This document shows positions 1 to 9,228 of a stretch of 64,000 nucleotides of DNA, piece by piece; the first letter of the stretch is position 1; each line of letters begins with the position of its first letter. The notes under the pieces are model-generated. The model was given only the letters and a program-made list of their open reading frames with translations, ran no database searches and had not been told where the DNA came from. The position numbers were made by a program, and so were the translations under genes. The stretch is taken from contig DAOMNQ010000006.1 in the NCBI GenBank assembly GCA_035443945.1, forward strand, positions 1 to 64,000, written 5' to 3'. Source of the DNA: CAADGN01 sp035443945 (lineage in GTDB: Bacteria > Planctomycetota > Phycisphaerae > Phycisphaerales > UBA1924).

Positions 1-996
<996 letters not shown>

Positions 997-1002
997 ACGT
1001 TC

Positions 1003-1133
1003 GAGGCTATCCCGTAACCTCGGAGAACCGATCTCACCACAGAGGCACAGAGAGCACCGAGGCAGGAATCATTGGTTGTTTTCTCGGTGCCCTCTGTGCC
1101 TCTGTGGTGAATCTCGGGTTTCGGGATAGGCTC
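1003..1133. repeat. 131-bp palindromic dispersed repeat, copy 1 of 3
   Basis: Imperfect inverted repeat with arms of about 55 bases. The left arm contains CACCACAGAGGCACAGAGAG and the right arm CTCTGTGCCTCTGTGGTG; the outer ends are GAGGCTATCCCG and CGGGATAGGCTC. It lies directly after atpD and could act as a transcription terminator. It is identical base for base to the copy at 34165-34295 and similar to 43805-43935. Peptide-like translations of it (HHRGTE..., LGALCASVV) are not genes. Confidence 0.93.
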
Positions 1134-1215
1134 TCGTCCGAACACGAGCGTGCGACGTGCCTCGGCCTGCGCGGCGACGCCACCGTTTGATGACCAGGCG
1201 CGCTATGCTGTGGTC

Positions 1216-1443
1216 ATGGACACAACCCGCCACCTTACAGGCGTGATTCACCGCGAGGACGACGCATACGTCGCCCTCTGCCCCGAACTGGACATCACCA
1301 GCCAGGGAACAACCCTCGAAGAGGCGCGCGCGAACCTGGTCGAGGCCGTCGAGTTGTTCTTCGAGGCAGCATCTGATGCCGAGATCGGTTCGCGGCTGCA
1401 CGGCAACGTCTACGTCACCCCAATCGAGGTGAAGGTTGGGTAG
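1216..1443 (+). CDS. hicB: HicB-family antitoxin
   Basis: A 75-residue protein with the HicB partial RNase H-like fold: an N-terminal strand pair with 'VHREDDAYVALCPELDI'-type spacing, then 'SQGTTLEEARANLVEAVELF'. HicB proteins bind and neutralise the HicA mRNA interferase and often repress their own operon. This copy ends at the core domain with no visible C-terminal DNA-binding domain. I chose the ATG at 1216 because homology starts there (MDTTRHLTGVIH); a longer frame from 1150 has no family similarity. It overlaps hicA by 8 bases, and the antitoxin-first order is one of the two known arrangements. Confidence 0.88.
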   Translation: MDTTRHLTGVIHREDDAYVALCPELDITSQGTTLEEARANLVEAVELFFEAASDAEIGSRLHGNVYVTPIEVKVG

Positions 1444-1660
1444 GCTCCGCGTTCTCTCGGGGCGCGACGTGTGCAGACTGCTCGGCGAGCACGGCTTCAT
1501 CCAGGTACGCCAGCGAGGCAGCCACATCGTGATGCAACGCCGAGTGGACGACACCACGATCACGGTTCCAGTTCCTGATCATCGTGAACTCAAGCCCAGC
1601 ACGCTCCTCTCTGTCATCAGGCAGTCGGGGCTGCCGCGCCGCTTCTTCGAAACCGAGTAG
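1436..1660 (+). CDS. hicA: HicA-family mRNA interferase toxin
   Basis: A 74-residue protein with the HicA double-stranded-RNA-binding-like fold. The signature 'QRGSHIVMQRR' carries the catalytic histidine, and 'PVPDHRELKPSTLLSVIRQSGL' is the conserved C-terminal helix region. HicA cleaves mRNA and is held inactive by HicB. The start is a TTG at 1436, 8 bases inside hicB, giving MGRLRVLSGRDV, which aligns with usual HicA N-termini; no ATG is available. The pair sits just after the 131-bp repeat and before unrelated genes. Confidence 0.9.
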   Translation: MGRLRVLSGRDVCRLLGEHGFIQVRQRGSHIVMQRRVDDTTITVPVPDHRELKPSTLLSVIRQSGLPRRFFETE

Positions 1661-1713
1661 CCTGCGCCTTGGCAGATTTGTCGGATCGAACAACCCGGCG
1701 CGGAGCCCGCTGC

Positions 1714-2265
1714 ATGTCCCCCGAGCAAGAGTCCGACACGCCGCTTGCCGACCAACTCCGCGCGCTCCCGTTCATTGTCGCCGCGCTCATCGCCGGCCTG
1801 GCGGTCTTCGCCGTTGTCGTGATGATGATCGCCCCGGGCGGGCCGCTCTCGGGCACGCCCGCGCCGACCGCACCCCCGCCGGTTGCTCCACCCGTCGTGG
1901 GCGGGGCGTCGCTCAGTGACATTCTGCTCATCGCCGTCGCCGCGTCGCTGCTCGGCGGCATGATGGGGTACCTGGTCTTCGGCGTCACCGCGGCCTCTCG
2001 CGCCCGGCGCGCGTGGCAGGACCGATCCGACGATGAGCAGGGTCGGGAGGCGATCGGCTCGATCCTGCTCACGACAACGATGGTCCGGGCCGCGCTCGTG
2101 GAGGGTCCGGGCCTCTTCGGCTGCGTGCACACGATGCTCACCGGCAGCCCGGCCGGGGTGGTTGCCGCCGCGGTTGCGATCGGGTTCCTCTCCGCGCTCC
2201 TGCCGGTTCGATCTCGCTACCGCCGCCTGCTGGAGCACGCGACCGCGGGCGCGCCGACGCCGTAG
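1714..2265 (+). CDS. hypothetical membrane protein
   Basis: About 183 residues from the ATG at 1714 (MSPEQESDTP). I do not recognise the family. It has a short cytoplasmic N-terminus, a hydrophobic segment (IVAALIAGLAVFAVVVMMIA), a proline-rich linker (PAPTAPPPVAPP), a second segment (LLIAVAASLLGGMMGYLVFG), and a weaker pair near the C-terminus (MLTGSPAGVVAAAVAIGFLSALL). It looks like a small integral membrane protein with three or four spans. An upstream in-frame start at 1669 would only add a polar extension. It follows hicA by about 50 bases and precedes a DUF1569 gene by 19. Confidence 0.7.
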   Translation: MSPEQESDTPLADQLRALPFIVAALIAGLAVFAVVVMMIAPGGPLSGTPAPTAPPPVAPPVVGGASLSDILLIAVAASLLGGMMGYLVFGVTAASRARRAWQDRSDDEQGREAIGSILLTTTMVRAALVEGPGLFGCVHTMLTGSPAGVVAAAVAIGFLSALLPVRSRYRRLLEHATAGAPTP

Positions 2266-2284
2266 CCTTCTCGTGAGGCCACCC

Positions 2285-2785
2285 ATGACGAACCCGCCGA
2301 TCGACACACGCACCGTCACCGACCGACGCACACTCCGGTTCGCGACGACCGACGATCTCCGCGGCGAGATCGACCGACTGACCAACGCGGAGCGCGCGGG
2401 CACGCTGCGCGCTTCCGGCAACTGGTCGCTCGGGCAGGCGTTCGGCCACCTCGCCGCGTGGATCGACTACGCCTACGACGGCTACCCGCCGCAGGCACGC
2501 CCGCCGTGGTTCGTCAAAGTCATCTGCCGCATGATGAAGAAGAAGTTCTTCGCCGGCGGCCTGCCCGCGGGGGTGCGCATCCCGCGGGTCGAGGGCGGCA
2601 CCTTCGGCATCGACCCGCTCCCGCTCGACGAGGGGCGCGATCGCCTGCTCCGCGCGCTCGACCGCCTCGACCGCACGCCCCCGCCGCTCCCCAGCCCCGT
2701 CTTCGGCAGACTGACGCACGACGAATGGCGCCGCCTGAACCTCGGCCACGCGGAACTGCACCTCTCCTTCTTCCACCCCGGCTGA
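2285..2785 (+). CDS. DUF1569 family protein (DinB-like fold)
   Basis: 166 residues from the ATG at 2285. The pattern 'NWSLGQAFGHLAAWIDYAYDG' followed later by 'RLTHDEWRRLNLGHAELHLSFF' is characteristic of DUF1569, a four-helix DinB-like family with a probable metal site formed by histidines in 'FGHL' and 'HAELHL'. No reaction is established for the family. A longer frame from 2033 overlaps the preceding gene and shows no similarity, so the 2285 start is preferred. The next gene, an acetyltransferase, starts 59 bases downstream. Confidence 0.82.
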   Translation: MTNPPIDTRTVTDRRTLRFATTDDLRGEIDRLTNAERAGTLRASGNWSLGQAFGHLAAWIDYAYDGYPPQARPPWFVKVICRMMKKKFFAGGLPAGVRIPRVEGGTFGIDPLPLDEGRDRLLRALDRLDRTPPPLPSPVFGRLTHDEWRRLNLGHAELHLSFFHPG

Positions 2786-2844
2786 CCGGGCGCCACGCCG
2801 CCGGGTACCACGCCACTCCGTGGCGTGAGTCGCTATCGTCTCGT

Positions 2845-4038
2845 ATGCCCCCGACCGACTCACTGACCGCGCCCACATCGCAGCCCGACATCGACGCCGT
2901 CGTCCGCGCGACTTCGCTGGCCTTCGCCGGCCCGCCGGACGCGACCGACGCCTGGCTGCGCGCCGCCGGCCTCGACAACGTGCGCGTGCTGCACGAGTCG
3001 GGCGCGCCCGCCGCGAGCCTGGTGCGCATCCCGATGGGCCAGCATTTCGGCGGCCGATCCGTCCCGATGCTCGGCATCGCCGCCGTCGCCGTGCCGCCGG
3101 AGCGACGAGGGGGGGGGCTTGCCCGCCGCCTCATGGCCGCCGCGGTGCGCGAGGCCCACGCCGACGGCTTCTCGCTCTCGACCCTCTACGCCTCCACGCA
3201 GGCCTTCTACCGTCAGGTCGGCTACGAGCAGGCGGGCCTCCTCTTCCGCACGACGCTCCCGCTACGCACCATCGGCGTGCGCGACCGCACGCTGCCCGTC
3301 CGCCCGCTCGACGGATCGGACGAGCGGGCGATCCGCGACTGCTACGCCCGCTTCACCGCCCGCTACAGCGGCACGCTCGACCGCGGGCCGTACTGCTGGC
3401 AGCGCACCCGCGAGATGCGCGGCGAGCGGTACGCCGGCTTCGGCGTCCCCTCGCCGGACCGCCCCGGCGCGCTCGACGCCTACGTCTATTACGCCCAGCG
3501 ACGCAAACCCGACTCGGGGCGGCACGACGCCGCAATCTCCGACCTCGCCTTCACCAACGCCCGCGCGGGTCGGCGACTCCTCGGCTTCCTCGCCGACCTC
3601 GCAACCGTCGGCGACGACGCCGTCTTCTATGGCCCCCCCCTCCACCCGCTGCTCACGCTCATGGACCAGCAGTTTCACACCTCGACCTTCGTCGACGTGT
3701 GGATGCTGCGCATCGTGCGCGTGCGCGAGGCCCTCGAATCCCGCGGCTACCCCGCGCACGCCGACGCAATCCTCACGCTCGACGTCGCCGATGACCTCAT
3801 CCCCGACAACGCGGGACCGTGGACGATCCGCGTGCGCGACGGATGCGCGAGCGTCGAACGATCGCCAGGCCCGCGCACGCTCCGCCTGACCATCCGCGGC
3901 CTCGGCGCGATCTACTCCGGCCTCTACTCCGCGACACAGGCGGCCGCGCTCGGGCTGGCCGAGGGCGACGCCGAGACGCTCGCCGCCGCGGACGCGATCT
4001 TCGCCTCGAACACGCCCTGGATGAGCGACCGTTTCTGA
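2845..4038 (+). CDS. Eis-like GNAT N-acetyltransferase with SCP2-type tail
   Basis: 397 residues from the ATG at 2845. The N-terminal GNAT domain holds the acetyl-CoA loop 'RRGGGLARRLM' (R/Q-x-x-G-x-G/A type), followed by 'STLYASTQAFYRQVGYEQAG', which is typical of the Eis group. A second, degenerate GNAT-like half follows, and the C-terminal 100 residues resemble the sterol-carrier-like domain of Eis, ending in a free phenylalanine carboxylate (WMSDRF), a conserved feature there because the terminal carboxylate takes part in catalysis. Known Eis proteins acetylate amines such as aminoglycosides; the substrate here is unknown. The acetyl-CoA loop is encoded by a run of nine G (3109-3117), a possible indel hotspot. 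Confidence 0.87.
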   Translation: MPPTDSLTAPTSQPDIDAVVRATSLAFAGPPDATDAWLRAAGLDNVRVLHESGAPAASLVRIPMGQHFGGRSVPMLGIAAVAVPPERRGGGLARRLMAAAVREAHADGFSLSTLYASTQAFYRQVGYEQAGLLFRTTLPLRTIGVRDRTLPVRPLDGSDERAIRDCYARFTARYSGTLDRGPYCWQRTREMRGERYAGFGVPSPDRPGALDAYVYYAQRRKPDSGRHDAAISDLAFTNARAGRRLLGFLADLATVGDDAVFYGPPLHPLLTLMDQQFHTSTFVDVWMLRIVRVREALESRGYPAHADAILTLDVADDLIPDNAGPWTIRVRDGCASVERSPGPRTLRLTIRGLGAIYSGLYSATQAAALGLAEGDAETLAAADAIFASNTPWMSDRF

Positions 4039-4064
4039 CCCCCCTCGACCCATCGAGAACGCCA

Positions 4065-4328
4065 ATGGCCAAGCGACCCGACCTCACAGGCCACCAGCGC
4101 CGCATCGTCCAGCGCTACTACGACAACATCGACACGATCTCGGTGCAGAGGCTCCAGGAGATCGTCTCGGACCTCGCGCTCGCCGACGACGCGAAGAAGG
4201 CCGACCGCCTCTGGAAGCGGGCCGAGACCGCCCTGGCGAAGACCGCCGCGAACGACGCGGAAATCAGGGCCGCTCTCGCCGAGCGAAACCTTCAGAAGTT
4301 GGCGCAGATCGTTGCGCGATTGGCGTAA
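4065..4328 (+). CDS. small helical hypothetical protein
   Basis: 87 residues from the ATG at 4065, 26 bases after the acetyltransferase stop and probably cotranscribed with it. It is predicted to be all alpha-helical and charged, with 'HQRRIVQRYYDNIDTISVQRLQEIVSDLALADDAKK'-like heptads split here for brevity, and a C-terminal 'RNLQKLAQIVARLA'. There is no signal peptide or metal motif. I do not recognise the family. Codon use and third-position GC match the neighbours, which supports it as a real gene. Confidence 0.75.
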   Translation: MAKRPDLTGHQRRIVQRYYDNIDTISVQRLQEIVSDLALADDAKKADRLWKRAETALAKTAANDAEIRAALAERNLQKLAQIVARLA

Positions 4329-4378
4329 GGCGCTCCGGGCGAGCCACTCGCTCGCGCTTCGTGCTCAGGCCCGGCACT

Positions 4379-5149
4379 TCACTTCGCGGCCTGCCGCGGT
4401 CCCTTGACCAGATCGGCCAGCACCCCCAGCAGCAGCAGACCCGTCAACCCGCTGTACGCGCTCCCCGCCGCGACGATCATCGGCACGAACGCCGGCGACA
4501 GCCGCGCCAGCCACCACCCGCCCATGTCCGCCAGCAGCGCGAGGCCCATCAGCCCGACGCCCCACGAGACAAGACGGCGCGGCCAGGTCGTCATCAGGGC
4601 CAGCGCGCCCACGACGAACGCCATCGTGGCCAGGCTCAGCGCGTGCGCGTGCGTGGACGCCACCAGCACGCCGGCCGGCGTGCGCTGGATCTGGCGCGAG
4701 AACGCCACCCGCTGCACGTCGCTCCAGAACTCGAGCGGAATCTTCTGGCCGATGCCGTCCCCCTCGGTCGCCTGCCGCGCGTGGCAGCGCAGGCAGTGGG
4801 CGGCGATGATCTCGGCGGGGGCGTCGTCGCCCAGGTCGAGGCTATCGAAGTCCTCGCTCACCCGGTCGCCGCGCAGCCACGCGAGCAGCGTGTCGCGGTC
4901 TGCCTCGGGCAGTTCGGGCGGGTGGCCGCGCTCGAGCGCGACGATCAGCGGCGCGCGCCGCTCCACCCCGCTGTACGCCCCCGTGAAGTCGTCGAGCGTC
5001 AGGCCCGGCCGCTCGTCGCGGTTCTCGTAGTGCCACAGCACGTGCGTCCCGGACGCGACCAGCCCGCCGAGCAGCACGAACACCAGGCACGCCACGCCGA
5101 ACTTCGCGCCGAGCGGCAGGTCGCGCAGCGCGGGCCACGATGCGGGCAT
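4379..5149 (-). CDS. membrane protein with one c-type haem motif (CxxCH)
   Basis: 256 residues. One N-terminal membrane span (about residues 15-35), a soluble region with a single haem-binding motif C119-L-R-C122-H123, then three or four C-terminal spans from about 160 on. The haem segment would sit on the outer face of the membrane. I infer a membrane-bound mono-haem protein or sensor; no family name is certain. It lies 3 bases after a Tat-exported Gfo/Idh gene on the same strand, so the two are probably cotranslated. Confidence 0.78.
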   Translation of the reverse strand: MPASWPALRDLPLGAKFGVACLVFVLLGGLVASGTHVLWHYENRDERPGLTLDDFTGAYSGVERRAPLIVALERGHPPELPEADRDTLLAWLRGDRVSEDFDSLDLGDDAPAEIIAAHCLRCHARQATEGDGIGQKIPLEFWSDVQRVAFSRQIQRTPAGVLVASTHAHALSLATMAFVVGALALMTTWPRRLVSWGVGLMGLALLADMGGWWLARLSPAFVPMIVAAGSAYSGLTGLLLLGVLADLVKGPRQAAK

Positions 5150-5152
5150 GGC

Positions 5153-6391
5153 TCACCCCCCCCTCAGCAGCGCGGGGTCGATCTCGACCATCCCGCCCGT
5201 GACCACCGCCCGGTTCGCCAGGATGCCGACGATGCTCGCCCGCGCGCCCTCGTCCGCGCCGCACACCACCGGCGCGCCCTCGCTCACGCTCCGCAGGAAG
5301 TCGCCCAGCGCGTAATACAGCGGCGAGTTCGGAAGCCCGATCCCCTCCTGCAACTTGCCCTGCGCCGCCAGTTTCGTCGCCTCGGCGATGAGCGTGATGC
5401 CCTGGTCGTTGTGGAACCGCTGGCGGTTCGCGTAGACCTCCCACCCCTGCGTGGGCGCGTCCGACTCCTTGAACATCCACCCGTGCGTCCACGCCAGCCA
5501 CATCGAGGCGTTCGTGCCGTGCAGCACCTCGTACTCGCCCCCGTAGGTGCTCGCCAGCGTCGCCTCGTAGTGCAGGTGCACGCCGCTCTCGAAGTCCAGC
5601 CCGCAGTGGATCGTGTCGTGCACCTCGCGCCCGTCGGCGTGCAGGCGGATCGACCCGCCGCCGTGCGCCCGCACCGGGTACGCCCCGAGGTACCAGTGGA
5701 AGACGTCGAACTGCTGTGTCCCCTGCTCGCCCGCCAGTCCGAGCGAGACCGCCGGGTCCAGACGCCAGTTGAACTCGCGGTCGCGGGCCGGGTCCGGCGC
5801 GGGCGTGCGCCACGAGTTCTTGCGGTTGCTCTGCGCCCGCATCGCCACCGGGTCGCGCACGGCCTCGGAGCGGAAGAACGTCCACGCCAGTTTGTACACC
5901 GGGTTCGAACGCCCCTGCAGCCCTGAGTGGAACACGCCCGACGAGCCGCGCGCCGCGCGCGCGATCGCCTGGCAGTCCTCCACGGTGTGCGCCAGCGGCG
6001 TCTCGCAGTAGACGTGCCGACCCGCCGCCAGCGCGGCGAGCGCGATGTCCCGGTGCAGGTGCGTCGGCGTCGCGATGACGACGGCCTTCACGTCCGCCCG
6101 CTTGTCCAGCATGGCGCGGTAGTCCGCGAACCCCTCGGCCCCCTGCGAGCGGCGCACGCCCGCGTCCAGCCGGCGTTCGTCGACGTCGCAGATCGCGCCG
6201 ATGGCGACGCCCTCCATCTTCTGGAGTTCGCCGAGGATCGCGCGCCCCTGCCGGCCCGCGCCGATCACGCCGACCGTCATCGGCTCGAGCAGTCGCACCG
6301 GGCGGGCCAGCCCCAGTTCGGGCAGCAGCGCGACCGCCGCCATCGCCCCCGCGCTCTGCTTCATGAAGGTCCGACGGTCCGTCTCGTTCAT
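5153..6391 (-). CDS. Tat-exported Gfo/Idh/MocA-family oxidoreductase (lacks EKP lysine)
   Basis: 412 residues from the ATG at 6391. A twin-arginine signal (DRRTFMKQSAGAMAAVALLP) is followed by the NAD(P)-binding Rossmann loop G41-V-I-G-A-G46-R-Q-G49. The family motif EKP is here 'YCETP', so the usual catalytic lysine is replaced by threonine. The C-terminal alpha/beta domain (for example 'QFDVFHWYLGAYPVRAHGGG') is intact. Gfo/Idh proteins oxidise or reduce sugars with tightly bound NAD(P); without the lysine this one may be catalytically altered. Its start overlaps the stop of the ApbE gene by ATGA. Confidence 0.88.
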   Translation of the reverse strand: MNETDRRTFMKQSAGAMAAVALLPELGLARPVRLLEPMTVGVIGAGRQGRAILGELQKMEGVAIGAICDVDERRLDAGVRRSQGAEGFADYRAMLDKRADVKAVVIATPTHLHRDIALAALAAGRHVYCETPLAHTVEDCQAIARAARGSSGVFHSGLQGRSNPVYKLAWTFFRSEAVRDPVAMRAQSNRKNSWRTPAPDPARDREFNWRLDPAVSLGLAGEQGTQQFDVFHWYLGAYPVRAHGGGSIRLHADGREVHDTIHCGLDFESGVHLHYEATLASTYGGEYEVLHGTNASMWLAWTHGWMFKESDAPTQGWEVYANRQRFHNDQGITLIAEATKLAAQGKLQEGIGLPNSPLYYALGDFLRSVSEGAPVVCGADEGARASIVGILANRAVVTGGMVEIDPALLRGG

Positions 6392-7278
6392 GGTGACTCC
6401 TGCCCCGCACGCTCGGCCGCGTCCGACCGCCAGAATAGCCGCTCGTCCGGACCCTCGACGGACCACGCCCCACCTTGTTGCGGCAGCAGCGTCGTGAGTT
6501 GCCCCGGCATCCGCTGGGGCCTCGCACCGAGCACCAGCAGCGCGGTGGACCATGCGTCCGTCTCCATCGCGCTCTCGCCCACGACGCACGCCAGCGACGC
6601 TCCATCCACCGGCGCGCCGCTTCGCGGGTCCAGCACGTGCCCAAGCCGCCTGCCGTCGCGCTCCACGACCCGCCCCGACGGCTCCGACACGGACATCGCC
6701 CGATCACGCACTGCAACCCGGTACGGGCTGCCGCGCACCTCGACCACCCACCCCGGCTCACCCGGCGGCGCGCCGATCGCCACCACCGTGCTGGTTCCGC
6801 CGTGCAGCAGGCCGCACACTACCCCCGCCTCGCGCACGATCGCCGCGGCCTCGTCCAGCGCCTGCCCCTTGGCGATGCCCCCGAGGTCCAGCGACACGCC
6901 CGCGCGCGTGAACCGCACCGTCCGCCCGGCCTGGTCCAGCAGCACGCCGTCCATCCCGACGCACGCCGCGGCCGCCGCCGTGTCGCCCGGCTCGCCGTGG
7001 AAGCCCCATGCCCGCATGAGCGGCCCGACGGTCGGGTCGAACGCCCCGCCGGACTCGCGCCACACGCGCGCGCACGCCGCGAACAGGTCGAAGGTGTCGC
7101 CGTCGACGCCCACGGCCCGCTCGCCCGCGTGGTCGTTCAGGAACGAGAGCACGCTGTCCGGGCGGAAGCGGCTGTAGCGACGGTCGAGTTCCGCGACGCG
7201 TTCGAGCGCAGCCTCGGCGCACGCCCGGAGGCGCGGCGTGTCGCCGCCCCACAGGACGACTTCGAACCGCGTGCCCAT
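6388..7278 (-). CDS. ApbE-type FAD:protein FMN transferase
   Basis: 296 residues. ApbE enzymes attach FMN from FAD to threonine or serine residues of exported or membrane proteins. Landmarks are the N-terminal 'MGTRFEV', 'GGIAKGQALDEA', the 'GHVLDPRSGAPVDG' loop and 'METDAWSTALLVLG' near the C-terminus, which holds metal ligands. The chosen start has no signal peptide, but most of the family is exported, so a start further upstream (toward 7319) is possible. The gene sits between two Tat-exported Gfo/Idh genes and overlaps the next by ATGA. No obvious target with a flavinylation motif is encoded next to it. Confidence 0.9.
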   Translation of the reverse strand: MGTRFEVVLWGGDTPRLRACAEAALERVAELDRRYSRFRPDSVLSFLNDHAGERAVGVDGDTFDLFAACARVWRESGGAFDPTVGPLMRAWGFHGEPGDTAAAAACVGMDGVLLDQAGRTVRFTRAGVSLDLGGIAKGQALDEAAAIVREAGVVCGLLHGGTSTVVAIGAPPGEPGWVVEVRGSPYRVAVRDRAMSVSEPSGRVVERDGRRLGHVLDPRSGAPVDGASLACVVGESAMETDAWSTALLVLGARPQRMPGQLTTLLPQQGGAWSVEGPDERLFWRSDAAERAGQESP

Positions 7279-7318
7279 CGCGGGCGCGGCCGCGCGGACG
7301 ATCTCGCCCGTGGACCCG

Positions 7319-8650
7319 CTAGAGACGCTTCACCCTCCGCGTTTGCGGGTCGTACTCGTACGCCGCCCCGTCCCACAGCGAGCGCGTCGCCAGGTCGACG
7401 ATGACCATCATCTTCGTCGCCAGGTCGACCTGGCTGCGGTTGGGCTTGCGGGTGCGGATGCTGCTGAGCCAGTCCAGCCGCAGGGCGTTCTGCGGGTCGC
7501 CGATGTCCTCGCTCTTGATCTCGAACGGGTCGATCTCGGACGCGAACTTCGACTCCGGCCGCACCGTGCAGTGCGGGCCGTTCAGGAAGATGTTGGCCTT
7601 CTGGCACCGGATCATCGACGCCAGCCCCGTCTCGTTGTTCGTCGAGCCGGCGATGATCATCGTGTGCCCGCCCTCGAACTCCACGTTCAGGTTCACCTGG
7701 TCGTGGTTCTCCATGTCCTTGTCGATGTAGTGCCCGCCCGTCGCCACCACACGCGTCGGCCAGCCCGCGCCGAGCGACATGAGCAGCGGCGTCGCCTCGT
7801 GCACCAGCAGGTCGCCGATGATGCCCGTCGAGTACGCCCGGTACCGGCGCCACCTCGCGTAGATCTTCGGGTCCCACGCCACGGTGCCCAGGTGCCCGCA
7901 CCACCGCTCCCAGTCCAGGTTCTCGCCCGGCTTCCAGCGGTTGTCCAGCGAGTAGTAGTTCCACTCGCCCGTCGGCGTGTTGCGGCAGTACGACGTCTGG
8001 CTCCAGAGCGCCTTGCCCAGCGTGCCCTCAGCGATCACCTTCTGCGCCGCCACGTACTTCGGGTACATGATGTGCTGCGTGCCGACCTGGAAGATGACCT
8101 CGGGGTTCGCCTTCACCACGTCGTGCAGCCGCAGGGCCTCGTCGAGCCGCAGCGTCATCGGCTTCTCGCAATAGACGTCCTTGCCGGACTTGATGGCGTC
8201 CTCGGAGATCGGGCCGTGCCAGTGCTCGGTCGTCGCCACCACCACCGCGTGGATATCGTCGCGGGCCATGATCTCCTTGTGGTCGCGGCAGATGGTCTCG
8301 ACCTTCATGCCGTAGCGCTCGTCGAGCATCTTGGCCGCGTCCCGCGCCCGCACATCGCAGACGTCGCACAGCGCGGCGATCGTCAGGCTCTCCTGCCCTT
8401 CCTTGTTGAAGTTCGCGAGCCGGTCGGCGTGGCCCGTGCCCATGCCGCCCGGGCCGACGATGGCGATCCGGATCGGCTCGCCGTCGGCCACCGGCGTCCG
8501 GCGCGCGGCCTTCGGGATCGGGCGACCCGCGTACGCGCCGCCAGCCCCGCTCAGAGCCGCCGCGGCACCGGCGAGCGCGGCCGTCTTGGTCAGGAACGAA
8601 CGACGAGACTCAGGAACGAACGACGAGAACCCGCTTCGATCGGTCGCCAT
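7319..8650 (-). CDS. Tat-exported Gfo/Idh/MocA-family oxidoreductase
   Basis: 443 residues from the ATG at 8650 (MATDRSGFSS). A twin-arginine motif SRRSFL at about residues 15-20 and a hydrophobic stretch form a Tat signal. The dinucleotide loop is GPGGMG (66-71), and the catalytic motif 'VYCEKPMTL' is intact, unlike its neighbour. The C-terminus carries 'TRKPNRSQVDLATKMMVIVDLA', common in planctomycete members. The twin-arginine region is encoded across a 20-base tandem duplication (8591-8610 and 8611-8630). A start at 8683 is possible but would add residues before the signal peptide. It heads the operon with ApbE and the second Gfo/Idh. Confidence 0.9.
   Translation of the reverse strand: MATDRSGFSSFVPESRRSFLTKTAALAGAAAALSGAGGAYAGRPIPKAARRTPVADGEPIRIAIVGPGGMGTGHADRLANFNKEGQESLTIAALCDVCDVRARDAAKMLDERYGMKVETICRDHKEIMARDDIHAVVVATTEHWHGPISEDAIKSGKDVYCEKPMTLRLDEALRLHDVVKANPEVIFQVGTQHIMYPKYVAAQKVIAEGTLGKALWSQTSYCRNTPTGEWNYYSLDNRWKPGENLDWERWCGHLGTVAWDPKIYARWRRYRAYSTGIIGDLLVHEATPLLMSLGAGWPTRVVATGGHYIDKDMENHDQVNLNVEFEGGHTMIIAGSTNNETGLASMIRCQKANIFLNGPHCTVRPESKFASEIDPFEIKSEDIGDPQNALRLDWLSSIRTRKPNRSQVDLATKMMVIVDLATRSLWDGAAYEYDPQTRRVKRL
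8591..8630. repeat. 20-bp tandem duplication in Tat signal coding region
   Basis: Two adjacent 20-base units (CAGGAACGAACGACGAGA plus two variable bases), 18 of 20 identical. Because 20 is not a multiple of three, the two copies are read in different frames: one encodes FSSFVPE and the other the twin-arginine part SRRSFL. Confidence 0.85.
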
Positions 8651-9228
8651 GGCGATTCCCCTGTGCTCCAAAGGCCCGCACACGCAGGCCGCGACGCGGC
8701 TGCCAAACCAGCCCGCGCCACAGCCGACAGCCTACCACACCCACCCCCCCAAAAGCCAGCCCGCCGCAAATCCCCCCAAAAAGCCCCTCCGGCAGCCCGC
8801 AACATCCCCGCCCGGGAGCCACGCCCACGCTCAGGCCCGTCCGGCCCCGAAGCGGCGCAGGCCAGAAGCCACGGATGGAGCGACGCCCCCCCCCAGCAGC
8901 GCCGCGGAACCCGTGGAAAGCAGTCACCCAAACACGAAAGCCCCGGAGGGGCACGGGAACCACACGCCCGCTCCCCCGCGCCCCGCCGGGGCTTGGCCCT
9001 CCTTCAACGACCCTCATCCACGGGTTGCGCGGCCGCGCCGCGCAACCCGCCGGGACATCCCGGCCGCTCCTCCAGGGCTGAGGCGCTACCCGCTCGATTC
9101 TTGCGCGCGGCGAGCAACGCAATCATCGCGCGCTCGGCGAGCGCACCGCGCAGAGCCGACCTCGGCGGCACGGCGAGTCATGCTTGATGACACCCTGTCT
9201 CACCCAACAATGCGGGGGAGACAACACG
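8651..9228. other. intergenic region, no supported gene
   Basis: 578 bases between the Gfo/Idh gene start and the 3' end of the restriction-modification operon. It should contain the promoter of the Gfo/Idh operon and the terminator of the 9229-11508 operon. Apart from the strong hairpin at 9022-9048 I see no recognisable gene, RNA or repeat; open frames here have no plausible start or similarity. Confidence 0.6.
9022..9048 (-). terminator. GC-rich hairpin downstream of R-M operon
   Basis: Perfect 12-base stem (GGGTTGCGCGGC with GCCGCGCAACCC) and a 3-base loop. It lies about 180 bases after the last gene of the minus-strand operon. No U-run follows, so it may be a rho-assisted terminator or simply a structured repeat. 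Confidence 0.4.
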
